Positions 37,878-50,107 of a DNA stretch of 64,000 bases are shown piece after piece. The position numbers were made by a program, and so were the translations under genes. Position 1 is the first letter of the stretch; every line of letters starts with the position of its first letter. This DNA is from Crotophaga sulcirostris (lineage: Eukaryota; Chordata; Aves; Cuculiformes; Crotophagidae). The DNA is taken from assembly GCA_013397455.1 (NCBI GenBank), contig VYZB01000024.1, positions 1,293,454-1,357,453 of the forward strand, in the 5' to 3' direction. Below the pieces are notes generated by a model, which had not been told where the DNA came from, made no database searches, and saw only the letters and a list, made by a program, of their open reading frames with translations.

Positions 37878-40800
37878 GTATGCACTCACATTTAATTATT
37901 GTACATGGGTTTTTTTTAATTACATTACATTGCTTATTTCTGTGCCATGCTATAGTGAATAGCTTGAGAATTCAAATTATATGGTTATGTTGTCAGTAGG
38001 GAGAAACTTTGGTGCTTCAAAACGAAAGCCGCTGGTGTGGGAGTTGCTGTTAAAGAATGCAGCTCTGCTTCTGCTTTGGCTCCTGTTTGATTTACTATAC
38101 ACATAACTACTAAAGAGCATGTTATGAGGTGGGTGTGAAAAGTCACTCTGGAAGATGAGGGAACTCTGTAAGTCGCACTTCTTGCCTACAGGAAGCACTT
38201 AAGATGAAGGTAGATGTAATTTTTCATATACCTGAAGCTTGAAGTGAAGAAAAGCATTTCTTGATGAGGGCAATCAGAAGATCAGGGAGCAAAAGTACAG
38301 GCATCTTAGAAGCTGTGTGTAGTTTGGGACTAGCTTTTGTTTGTTTTTCCTTCCCTGTGGACTGAAACTTGCCTGACTTGGGAACGACTCTTGTCTATTG
38401 CACTTTGAGATGCCTGTCATATTTTCTGCTGTGCTTCCTTGTCAGCTTCTTGTGGTCCCTAGTGATGGCTGCTTTATCTGGGCCTGCCTATGTTGAGCTT
38501 ATTTGCAGACATGGCTGGATGTACCTTTTTTTTCTACCGTCTCTGGTAGAAGGTACTACAAATGAGCCTTGGTAGAGAAAGAATAAACAGTTTACTGTCA
38601 CACCTCTCATTCAAACTCAGCTGAAGCTGGTAGTGAACTAAAGAGATGGGACTGTTGCGACTTTTGAGGGACCTTTTAAAACTGCTGACTACATCAGTGT
38701 AATTCCTGAGGTGGGATGATGCAGGGAGGTAGCAGAACATCAGCCCTCAAGGGGTCCACAGAATGGCCCTGTGTGGGAGATGTGTGGCTTCGTGACCATG
38801 ACAGCTGAAGTCCCAGCAGATGCGGCTTCCTTGTCCCTGCTTCCTGCCTCTGTTCCTGCAACTGTCCATATGGCATATGTCTGCCTGTACAATGAGCCCG
38901 TTTGGGAGTGAACTGGGCAAAAAAAATCCATGTTGCTAGTGATTGACACCCTAAAGTGATAAATCTTTGAAGTACTGTGGATTTCCATCCCAAGGTTGTG
39001 CATTGTAAAGGGGACTCTTTCACAAAGCAGGGAATACCGTGGGTGGCAAATTTATGAAGGAATTTCAGTAGTTCTTCTGTACTGCTTTGTTTGAGTAATA
39101 ATTGAATGATCTGACACATCTATTCATAAAGATATATATTTTATCTGTGAGCTGTCTGTCTCTGCAGCTGTGCTGCAATAACGAGGTGTGGAGAGTGCAG
39201 CTTTCAATATTTGTAATGCCAAGTTCAAGGCATAACAGCCTGTGTTTCAAATATATTTATTGTTCTCCAGGATTTTAGTTGATATGGTACTGACTTAATA
39301 AAAAAGTAGTAGATATGTCTTTCTTGCGCCTTTTTAGTGACACTTAAAAGGTGTTTGCAATGTGAGTTTGGTCTAGATGAAAGTATATAGCGTTAAAACT
39401 GTCAAATACAGTATAATGTGTTTTCCTTCATAAATAGTTTGTTGTGTGAGCTCATTATAAATAAATATTTGTGAGGAGTGAGAACAGGTATTTTTCCACT
39501 TGATTTTTTTCTTAAAGTATAAAGGCACACTTGCACGAAAGTAGTTTTCACACTGTCATTGGAGAAGTTTCCCTCTTAGCTGTGCCTACAGCACTGTGGT
39601 TGAAGACAGTTAGAATTTTGGTACTTTAATATTAGTAGAAGAAAGCTCTTTTCTAGAAAAAGCTCCTAAAGTTACTATTTATTATATGCTTTCTTAAGGA
39701 TACAGTGTCTTACTGATTTTGATGGGATTTTATGAATCCATTGTATTTCTAAGTACTCATCCAGGCTAGGACTAGATCCAGAGAGTATTGGGCTAATGAG
39801 AGGGTTTTTTCCTCTACTTCTGTAAACTCTTGGTTAGATATGGTCAAACTCAGGTTGGAGGTTGATTGGTAGTGTGTTGTTTTGGTAAATGTAATGCTGT
39901 CCCCTGGGTAGTGGAATTTCATTCTGATCTGTGGGAGCTGTCAGTAGAAATACAGTCCTTTATGTTTTACGTTATGTAGAAGTTTACATGCTGTACGGGA
40001 TGGGAAGGGAAAACTCTGTATCTAGTTTGGCTTTGGCTTTTCTGCTGTTTGTTTTGATTTTGTCAGAAACAAATGTTGGGGCCGGAAAAGTAAGGAAGGC
40101 TATATTACGAATACAACTTTGAGAAGGTAATCTCAGCGAGGTTGTGTCAGACCGCTATTAATAGACAACACTGCAGCTGTGGACTTGACCAGCAGGTCTC
40201 AAGTAAGCTGTTACTTTCCTCTTGGCAGCATCTCATCCATCTTGGGCATGCTGGGTTCTGTAATGCAACCATGGCTGATCTTAGCTACATGGTTGGAAAA
40301 AAATACAAATAAAGAAATGCTTGTATGAGCTCTTGAAGTTATCAGATAAGTTTGAGATGGAAAAACCAGTAAGAATGGGACACTGTGTTAAGCAGATTTT
40401 TCTTTATATCTGTTGGCTGACTCGGGGCTGCAACCCTGTAATTTAGACTGGAAGAACAAGGACAAATACCACTGAAGATGAGATCAACTTCTAATTTCAG
40501 TTATCTGACTAGAAGTGTTGCCCTAATCAAAAAATGCATGTGTGTATGGTATCATGAGCCAGAGGTCTGTTGGAGGGTATTTCTTTCCAAATGCTTTCAT
40601 AATAAAGAAACCAGGCAGGTTTTGGCCCTAACTTATTCCTTATCTTCTAGTTTTCCACCAGTGCAAGGCAAATTCAGGCAGAAGTCTATAGTTATTTGTA
40701 AATTAAAATGACTGTAGGTAAATTGTTAAAGGTTTCTCATGGCTCCTTGGGTAAAGCACTGAGAGAAAATAACATTCCTGGGTGTTGCTCCTAATGGGGA

Positions 40801-41385
40801 TGCTGTGTCATGTTAATTAGGGGGAAGTTACAGGCTGAAATCTTAAGCAGTGGTCATGCTGAGAGAATTTTGTAGTTGTCTGTGTACAGGAAAGCATATT
40901 GTTACTGTTGTGACAGCAGCAGAATGAAGCTCAAAGAAAAACAAAGCTGCAAAGAAAAAAGACTCAGAGAAGTAGGGAAATGCAGAGTATAAATATGGAA
41001 TATGTGACTGCAGAAACAAGCACTAACTTGGTTGAAACAAAAAAAAAAGAAAGAAAAAAATTTCCCCAGTAAAGCTGCATAAGAAATATCATAGTTAATG
41101 ACTGGGGAGGTTTAGCTGAAACTTCGATTAAAGCTTATAAATTCTGCTTTTACAGCAGCTATGGGTTTGTCTCTTCTACCATTTATCAAAATTGCATATG
41201 TTTGAACGAAAGTAGGTAGATATGGCTTATTTAGCAGTGCTGCTCAGCTCTTTTGACTTTCTAGAAAAAATTTTAGAAGTAACCTGTACTAAATGTTCTT
41301 TCAACTTGGTCTGAGTGAGTTGCACCAACTTCTCAATGCTTTCATTTAGTGGCATGCAGTTTACAGAATGTTTCACTCTGAATTT
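37878..41385 (+). other. CDK14: CDK14 downstream intron (non-coding), first part
   Basis: Unique AT-rich intron after the PFTAIRE exon. It has an A-rich stretch at about 41036-41060. The antisense open frame of 141 codons at 38694-39119 has no recognisable domain and no CDK14 relationship; I regard it as chance. Confidence 0.72.
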
Positions 41386-42510
41386 CATAGAATCACGTGA
41401 ATGTTTTGGGAATGGTTTGGGTTGGAAGGGACATTAAAGATCATCCAATTCCACCCACACATCATGGGCAGGGACACCTTCCACTAGACCAGGTTGCTCA
41501 AAGCCCCATCTAACCTGGCTTTCAACACTTCCAGGGAGGGGGCATCCACAACTCCTCTGGGCAGCCTGTGCCAGTGCCTCACCACCCTCACAGTAAAAGA
41601 TTTCTTCCTAATGTCTAATCTGAATCTCTTCTCTTTCGGTTTAAAACCATTACCTCTCATCCTATCACTGCACTCCCTGATGAAGAGCCCTTCCCCATCT
41701 TTCCTGCAGGCCCCCTTCAGGTACTGGAAGGCTGCTACAAGGTCTCCCTTGAGCCTTCTTTTCTGTAGGCTAAACAAGCCCAACTCACTCAGCCTGTCCT
41801 TGTATGGAAGGTGCTCCAGCCCTCTGATGGTCTTTGTGGCCCTTCTCTGGACTTCTTCTAACAGATCCATGTCCTTCCTGTGCTGAGGACTCCAGAACTG
41901 AATGCAGTACTCCAGGTGAAGTCTCATGAGAGTGTAGTAGAGGGGTAGAATCACCTCCCTTGACCTGCTGGTCATGATTCTTTTGATGCAGTCCAGGATA
42001 CAGTTGGCTTTCTGGGCTGTGAGTGCACATTGCTGGGTCATGTTGAGCTTCTCATCCACCAGCACCCCTGGGTCCTTCTCTTCAGGGCTACTCTCAATGC
42101 GCTCTCCACCCAGCCTGTGTTTGTGCTTGGGATTACCCTGACCCAGGTGTAGGACCTTGCACTTGACCTTGTTGAACCTCATGAGGTTCACACAGGCCCA
42201 CCTCTCAAGCCTGTCCAAGTCCCTCTCGATGGCATCCCTTCCCTCCAGTGTGTTGACTGCATCGCACAGTTTGGTGTTGTCTGCAAACTTGCTGAGGATG
42301 CCCTCAATCCCACTGTCCATGTTGCTGTCAAAGATGGACAACACTGGTCCTAATACCAGCCCCTGTGCAACACCACTCATCACTGGCATCTACTTGGACT
42401 TTGAGCAGGTGATCACAACTCTTTGAGTGCAAACATCCAGCCAATTCCTTATCCACTGAGTGGCCCATCTGTCAAATCTGTGTCTCTCCAATTTAGAGAC
42501 AAGAATGTTG
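41386..42510 (-). mobile_element. CR1 LINE, 1.1-kb 5'-truncated antisense copy
   Basis: The longest repeat in the window, inserted opposite to CDK14. Read on the minus strand it starts near 42510 (complement of CCAATTTAGAGACAAGAATG), covers the second half of the ORF2 reverse transcriptase, then a short 3' untranslated region, and ends at about 41386 with a single ATTCTAT-type octamer. The complementary 3' signature on the plus strand is ATAGAATCAC, then GGTTTGGGTTGGAAGGGAC and CATCCAATTCCACCC. The element lacks the N-terminal polymerase fingers, the endonuclease and ORF1, so it is immobile. Long preserved open frame and few indels suggest a comparatively young insertion. Confidence 0.96.
41484..42389 (-). 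pseudogene. CR1 ORF2 remnant: reverse transcriptase palm to C-terminus, active site FADN
   Basis: A 301-codon open frame within the antisense CR1. Landmarks in order: [13 protein letters not shown] (reverse transcriptase motif B, normally GVPQGSVLGP), FADNTKLC (motif C, residues 35-41 of this frame), [64 protein letters not shown]-like segment, [48 protein letters not shown] and [19 protein letters not shown] before the stop. The second aspartate of the FADD catalytic box is asparagine (AAC, complement of 42276-42278), which would abolish polymerase chemistry. The ATG at 42389 is internal to the parent ORF, not a native start. It is a decaying LINE fragment, not a host gene. Confidence 0.92.
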
Positions 42511-45500
42511 CTGAATTTAACTCAGTCTGGGATAGTCTAATTTACCTTTGAAGAGGCTGAGAAAAAGAAAGGGAGAAAAAGAGAAAATAACACTACTGAT
42601 TGGATACATATAACCAAGTGGATTAAACCTATTTGATTTTCTGATCGCATACATGTGAGTGGTACAGGTCACCATATTATTGTATTCTAATTGTGCCTAT
42701 AAATGCAATATTGAGACATCATGGAGTCTGAATTCAGTTGCACACAATTTTCTTGTTTAAACTAAATTCAGTAGAATGTAGTTTATATTTTTTTTCTTCT
42801 GTGTTAGTGTATTTGTGGTTTGTTCTTGTACTATAACTGTCATTATCAGCTGTTCAGAAATGTTTCATCATCACACTTGAAGTGTTATTAAATCCACTGC
42901 AGCCAGCGGAAAAGTTCACTGACATTAACTTTTATCTCATATATTTCATTCCCGTAATTTCCTCTAATATCATACTTTCATCTAGGCTAAATATGAACTG
43001 CGCGATAGATTCTAATTCTGGAAACAGCTTGATTTACAATACAGTACTTATCTGTTTTGATTTCTGAGTAATAATCTTCCTTATATCCAGCATGGCAAAG
43101 ATTTTGCTTTTGGGTTATGCATATAGACAAACATCCCTTGGTTTTATTACTGCCTGGCTTGTTAGGTTAACCTGCTTACTCTATTCTGGTTTTGAGCAGT
43201 AAAATTACTTCTTCCCCATCCTATTAATGAAAACTATATGTTGTATTTGGTTTTCATTTTCCACCCTTAAATATCACTGCTCCTTTGCTCTGCTTATTTT
43301 GATTTTGTTAGTAGTAAAAAGAGACTAGCCTAGTGTTTTATTATATGGTACTGTTTCATTTCCCATAGGCCTAGATGATGTTTAAAAGCATAAACCAAAT
43401 AAAGCGTGTTTTATAGGTATTTTTTAACTTTGCCATTTAAATACCATTAATAGGCTTTTAGTTTTTCTCTCTTTTTATTATTTTTTTATTTACATCTTGT
43501 TACTAATATGTATTTTTACCTATTTGTGTTTCACATTTAAAAGTGTTGAGAGGTCGAGACTGTCTCTACATCTTTGGTTTGACAACCACCCAGATAATAA
43601 TTTTCCTTCTACTCCAGTGTTAAAGGGTGTTACCTTAATGCTGCATATGGATAGCAGGGTGGAGAAACAGCACATAAATGCTTTGGAAACAGCCAGCTGT
43701 CTTGCATTATAAAATTAGAAAGGATTTACTTAATGAATATCTTTAACTTAAATTTTTAAAGAGCAGTTTGGCATGCTTACTGAATCAGTTTTTATTGTCA
43801 CTTGTAGGAGAAAACTTAATGCATTTGAGTGCCAGTGTAGAGCAGGGAGGAGAGGTGCTTAGTTCTTGGCCACAAAACATAAAAAATCTTCAAAGTTTCA
43901 GACCTCTTCCACATATATCTCACTGTGTGATAGGAGAGAGGAAGAGAAAGAAAAATGAAAACCTTAAAGTGTCCTGAAGAAAAAAAGGTGAGTCTGCCTT
44001 TATGTGCCAGACTTTCTGGGAATGGAGTTTTTATGAGGCCTCATCTTCTGAAGTTGCTGGGCTAGAGCGGATAAATCTTCACAAAACTTTTATCTGTCCA
44101 AAACTGAATTGGAGTAACTGCTAAGAAAAAAGTACAGGGGAGAGCAGCAGTTTGCCAAGAGAGCTCTTACCTAAGTGAATGTATAAGTTATTGCAAGGTG
44201 TTCCTAATGGTTGCACAATGGAAAATACTGCTTAGTAGTGACAGTACTGCAGGTGATGAAAAGCAGCTGGGCTTCTGTATTATCCAAGAGAAATAGCACA
44301 GTCTGTACCCGTACCATCTAAGGAAGCGCTACAGAAAATTATATTCTTACTCAGTAGATTCTTGTAACCTCATATTGAGCTATTCCCTGTGTTATTGCAT
44401 GCACTTTACAGCTCAGTGATTTTGGACTGATATATAGCATAATGATCTTTACAACTTTAAGTCAACAAATGACCTCACGGCACTAGTTAGATGACTCACA
44501 GTGATAAACCTCCTATTCACTGTATTAGAGTAGGTCTGGAAGGTTGCGTGCTGTAGGTCAAGGGCACAGTGAAACAATATCTGCTTTTTTTTTTTTTAGA
44601 GTCATTGGGTGATCAGTGATCTAGTAGAAGGTAAACATGAATATTGCAATGGGCATCCCATATTCAACAAATTATTCTGTTTTTTTGGAATTAAATCATC
44701 CTCTTAGAAAAAATAAGCCTATTCTTCCTTTTATGCAGGTTTTTAATTATTTCTTTTTTTAAATTTAGGATGCTTGAAAGCTGCTGCTTTTTGTAGTGGT
44801 AGGAGTTTGGAGGACTTTCACATTTCCTTCATGAAGTCCAGTCAAGTAATATAATTTTACATAATTGAAATGCCTAAAAGCTTTACATGTGTCTGGCTCA
44901 ACAAGCCTCAGGGAACTGAATTCAAGAGATTAGGTTTAAGATTATGGAGATGTAACTATTCTGAGCATGCAAGTCACATGAGTTACTATAGGGGTTTTTT
45001 GTCTTCATGTTTTTAGAGTCTGAGGACAAGTTCAGTCTCCCCAAAAGCCACATTGCTTTGGAGCATTTAAGTGAAAAACGGACAGTAGCTTGGCTGTAGC
45101 TTGGGGAACTTTTTCATTGCATACAGAGTTGGCAAAGCTGGTGCCTACTGCAGGCTAAATAGCTACAGCTCAATTAACTGTGAAGTTCTTGCAAAGCCAA
45201 TGCAGCTTGTAGTCATAACAGCTTTATTTTAAAATGTTGTTAAAAATAAAACACGCAAGCTACGAATGTCTGGGACACTCTGTCACTGGATATTTAAGGT
45301 CAAGAAGCATTCAGAAGTAAAGAAACTCCAGAAATTTTAATTTCTCTGCTTGGGCTCTTTGCGTTATGAGCATCCTGCACCCTTACCCAAACTGTATGCT
45401 CCCTCAAGATAAAAAAGGAATAGCAAATCTACAAATTAAGACAGGTTGGGCTTGAAAAAACACTGCACATTTGGAAAATTATAATCCTGGACCTTTATTT

Positions 45501-48500
45501 GAAATAAAACCAGCTTTTAAAATTTCCTAGACTTTTGGATGTTACTTATTATTAAATATGCTGTCATGTTCTAGAGAAGTGTATATTCATTCTTACTGAG
45601 CATTAATAACAGAAAAATTACCTTTAGTTTCTGGAGTTTTTATGACCAAACTTTTTTTTGGATAACTCAGATGTTGAGCTGTATTTCATTTGTGCTTTCT
45701 CCTGCATGTGCATTTGTGGACATTTGCGTATTTCTGAGAGAAGCATGTTAGCTCCTTGGTGATGCGGAGCTTCAAAGCAGCAGGAGCTTTCATCTTTATC
45801 CTACTTTTCCTCCTGCTGTTTTCCCCAGCCCTGACTGGCTGCTAATTTTTTTTCCTGACAGCATTCATTTGCCTTTCTCTGAAACCAGTTGTACTGACTG
45901 GCTGAAAGAGGTGAAATAAATTTCTGGTCATCTCAGGTTGACATGGGAGAGTTGATAGTTTTCCAGTCTGAGATACAGTACGAGTGGTTACTGTGATGTC
46001 TTGGTTTTCAATGTGCCCAAGTTGCACTGTGCTCCTTCCTTGCCCCTTTTTGATGAGCCAAATGAAGGCTTCTGTCCATGAAGGGTGCTCAGAAATGGTA
46101 GAAATGATTGATAGTCTGTCCTGCTTCCTTCTTTGTTCCTTGCTATTTGTAGGCTGAGCGTAGCCTTTCCTTCCCGACCCCCCCATCTCCCCCCCTTCTT
46201 TCTTTGTCTTTTTACCCTCTGAGAAATTAGTGATTTCCACAATTATAAAACCTTCAGGAGATCTGGGATTACATAAATGCAACATAAATGATGGTGTTTC
46301 CCTTTGAGAATCATGATATAAATTTTAAACTCTATAATGAACTCCCTTCATGTGGGAAAAGTCTAAATGCTTTTCTGAAAACTACAAATGAAAATTTCAA
46401 ATTATCCAGCTTCATAGAGCGGAATCTGTTCCACAGAATGTTCTGTCCCCTCTGTCCTCCTCTCATTCCCCTTCCAATATTCTATCTGTAGCCTGCTGAG
46501 ATGGAACACGGCTGTATCAATTGAATCTTCATTCAGTACTTTTGATGTGCAACCTGTGACCTTCTGGCTTTTGTTCTTGGGCACAGTTCAAGCCAGAAAA
46601 GAATGGGATGACACTTTCAGATTTTTTTTAATTTAGTGGGTTTTTTTTAATATCTCCATTTCACCATCAAGATTTTTTTCCTCATCCTTGTTATCAATTT
46701 GCTTAGTGGTAGACCTTTCAGACTCTGCCCTACTTCCACTGAAGCATTAATCGGTGCATCTTCAGTACTTACATTGAAGCTGTTGGGTAAGAGATCTTGT
46801 GCTAGTTCTGGTGCTAGAAGGTTAGAAATATATTAGTACAGGGGTGCCATTGAATGGTTTACAGTAAGGCATTTGCTTGCAGTTTCTTCTGAGTTTCAGG
46901 GCTTTTTTCCTTTGCTTTTGGCCCTGCTGGGGGCTGCTGCACTTTGCAATTTTCTTCTTCAAAAACTTTCTTTCATTTCTCTGTTTATTGCAGGAGTCGA
47001 AACTGTTGCCTTGCAGATTTGACTGGTCTGCTGCTCTCACTGTCCCTCATAGTATGATGAGAAGAGTAGAAAAAAAAAGATAGCAATTACGGAATATAGA
47101 GGATAAAAAGAGAATGGCAATCCTTTCTTCATATATAGCTATAATATGTAACTATGAGTCACACGGAACCCTAATGCATCCCTCATGGCTTTCTTGTTTG
47201 AATGCAAGTTGATAAGGGTCGGTCTTTTTATGCTGTATGCAAATTTAACCTCCTTTTCTAGTACATGCTGCCACCATAAAATGTAGAGCTAAGTTAATCC
47301 TCCTCCAAGTAGCTTTAGTTTTTACCCTGGGACCATATCCCAGTTGGAGTGGATTGAATTGTTCGTTAATATGAATGTAGATGCTAGCAAATGATAGCAT
47401 CTCAGCTAGAATGGCTTGGATACCCTAGGACACACTTCCAAGTGTCAATACCTTCCATGGCCACCTGGTGATAGAAAACTTTGATATTGTCTGGTGCTGA
47501 GGCAAAGAGATGCCTCCTGAACCTAGCCAATTCTTCAATTTGTTTTTTCTTTGTTAAATCTCCCTTTCGAGAAAGGAATAATCTTAGCAACAGTGTCATT
47601 TGGCCTTGTGATTAAAGTGGGGACTTTATATCTGCACGAAGGCATTTGTCTTTGTCAAGACCACTGAGTGCTTTGTGTGTGTTTTTTCACTGCTATGTCC
47701 TAGATTTTGAACTTACCAGAGCAAGGTGGCAACTCACTGTTTGAACTGGTTCAGTTAGCTTGAGTTTTCTCTTTAGGCTTTTGTGCATAATAAATTAGTA
47801 GGTGACTGTTGTATCTCAGCAGAACTGGGTTCAACTTTGGTTAAATGCAAAATAAGGATGTGAGAAGGTCGTCTGGTTTCCTGATGTTAAATCTTTCCCC
47901 TTGAAGGAGATACATGTCTACATGTATGGAAAGGAGTGTATGGGTGCATATGTGTTGTGTGTGCACGTGTCTCTTGAATGTCTTAAAGACTTGACATAGG
48001 AAGTCTATTAACCCTGTCCCCAAACAACCAGATGCTTTCTGAAGAGCCGCATACTGGCTTTGATCAACCCAGAGAATGTCTAATGTGAGTTGGATGTGTA
48101 CCTGCATCTAGATGAAGGTAAAATGCTTCCCATGAAAGATGTCCATTTTTGTCAGAAGTTATCTGAGATATGTGACACTCTTCTTGCTACTGACTGCAGT
48201 CATCATTCGTAAACATGTGATCTGAACAGTTTTGTGTATTTTTAACACAAAAAAATTGTGAATTACCTATCCTAATTCTTCTGATGTGTGTAATTTATAT
48301 AGAAATCTGGTATCAAACATTGCTGGTTCTTCAAGCATGAGTATAACAAGGAAGATGTGCACGTGCTACTGGTGGATCCACAGTGATGCCACTGTTTTCA
48401 ATGCTTTTATCTCCCAGCACAATAAGTACTTTTTTTTTCTTTGGAAAAAAAGAACTAGTTTATTGCAAGTTCATAACTTCTTTATAAACATGTCCTAAAA

Positions 48501-49884
48501 TTAAGCACCTTTAGTCCCTTTTCAGACACAAGGTACTATTCTGTCTTAATACCTATATAAATCACTTTTACATGAAAGGGAGAAAGACTGTTACTTTCAA
48601 ATGATGGGACGATACCTTCAGAAGAGGCTTACTAGTTGAGAAGACAGGTAACCTGAAAGAGCATGAGGACGCTGCAGTATTTTGCTCTGCTGCCTTTTAT
48701 TCCCATCTTTTGCAGGAATGATTCCATTCTTCCTTAAGTATGTCGTCTATTCAAGGAAGTAAAAAATTCCAGTACAGTAAAATGCTATCTTTAGATCACT
48801 TACTTTGCTTGTGAATTGTTTCTAAACTTCAGAATACTTGGAAAATATTTTCAGCAAGCTATGTCTTTGCACTGGCATGAAATATGACAGCAGCCACTGT
48901 AGTCAGTAAGAAGCATGCATTAATACTTTCCTCACAGGAAGCAAAATATCCATTATGATGAAAACAGTGGAAAAAGTGTTAGCAAATACATGTTATATTG
49001 AAATCATATATGTAAGTAAAAAAAAGGACATTCTTTTCCTTTCTTGGTTTTGTTTTCCTTTTCTTCAGGGGCTGCTTTTTTATTTTGGTCTAGCTGCTGC
49101 TGGATGCTGTAGGCACAGTTGTCTGAGTCAGGCCATTCCTTCGGGAGACAGCACTACTCCTTTTCCTCTCTTGTATTTTTCCATAGGCTGAAGATTGTGT
49201 TGCAGACATTTGGGTTATTTTTTTCATTTTTTGCTGAGAGAGGTGGGAGATGTAGCATTCCTGAATGCTATGGAGCTGAAATACATGCTTCGTAATGGGA
49301 TCTTTTCTTGCAGCATGGCTGGAGTTACTGCTTTCAGGCTTTATAATCAATATGAAGAGAATAGCATTTCAAAATTAGAAATTGACCTTTACTGTCTTCT
49401 TCAAAGCAATGAAAATGAATGATCCCATTATTTTACTTTGGAATGTTCCTCCCAAGTAAGCAATATAAAAAAAGAGGCTAATAATGTACATATTTTTCAG
49501 CTGAGATGAAAGAGAACTGGATGGTTCAGAGACTGGTAATAGGATATCATGACCTTCCACCTCTGACCCATTTATTACAATACAAGCTATGACAATGGAA
49601 CCCAAAGTCATCACTGTGGGATATACAGCTGTAGAATATGGAACTGTGTATTTCTGGTTTTTTAAGATCTGGGCCACTTGTCACAAACTTCCACAGCTTC
49701 TCAGCTGGCAGGAGATTTAGCTACAGCTAAGTGAAAAGTGAACTAAAGATTAAATGAATGGAAGAAGCCTTATAAATAAGGATATATTACCTGTGTGAAA
49801 CTTGGTTATTTCTATGTGTTCTGATGTGATATAGTTTGTTTGTCCTTCTTGTTCTATTTGTCCTCCTTATTTTGTGAAGCTTGA
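42511..49884 (+). other. CDK14: CDK14 downstream intron (non-coding), second part
   Basis: Unique AT-rich intron. It contains a 13-T run (44585-44597), a C/T-rich tract (about 46167-46200) and one exon-like segment with a strong donor (43808-43987, described in the findings). The 147-codon antisense frame at 45842-46285 is low-complexity and unrecognised, so I do not call it a gene. Confidence 0.7.
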
Positions 49885-50107
49885 TTCAGACTTAGGAAAA
49901 AGTTCTTCACTGAAAGGGTGATTGGCCACTGGAATGCGCTGCCCAGGGAGGTGGTGGAGTCACCGACCCTGGAGGTGTTTAAGGGAAGACTGGATGAGGC
50001 ACTCAGTGCCATGGTTTAGATGGCAGGATGGTGTTAGTGTTGGGTTATAGGTTGGACTTGATGATCTCAGAGGTCCTTTCCAACCTTGTGATACTGTGAT
50101 ACTGTGA
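49885..50107 (+). mobile_element. CR1 LINE 3'-end fragment, GATACTGT-octamer subfamily
   Basis: A 0.22-kb sense CR1 tail. It begins at about TTAGGAAAAAGTTCTTCAC in the end of ORF2, includes GTGGTGGAGTCACCGACCC and CTGGAGGTGTTTAAGGGAAG, then the 3' untranslated region with GTGTTGGGTTATAGGTTGG and GATGATCTCAGAGGTCC. It ends in about two and a half units of GTGATACT. It is a sister copy of 32355-32556, somewhat better preserved. Non-coding and immobile. Confidence 0.95.

Noticed and set aside
38694..39119. 141-codon minus-strand open frame
   Set aside because: No recognisable domain, no splice or promoter context, and a composition similar to the surrounding intron; chance length is acceptable in 64 kb times six frames.
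41494..41886. 130-codon open frame on the + strand
   Set aside because: It is the complement of the CR1 reverse transcriptase frame; being antisense to a known coding strand explains the lack of stops.
45842..46285. 147-codon minus-strand open frame
   Set aside because: Part of it is translated low-complexity C/T-rich DNA (Lys/Gly-rich protein); nothing supports a gene.
49030..49330. Strong T/C tracts ending in CAG (near 49068 and 49313)
   Set aside because: They look like acceptors, but no convincing donor or conserved coding sequence follows.
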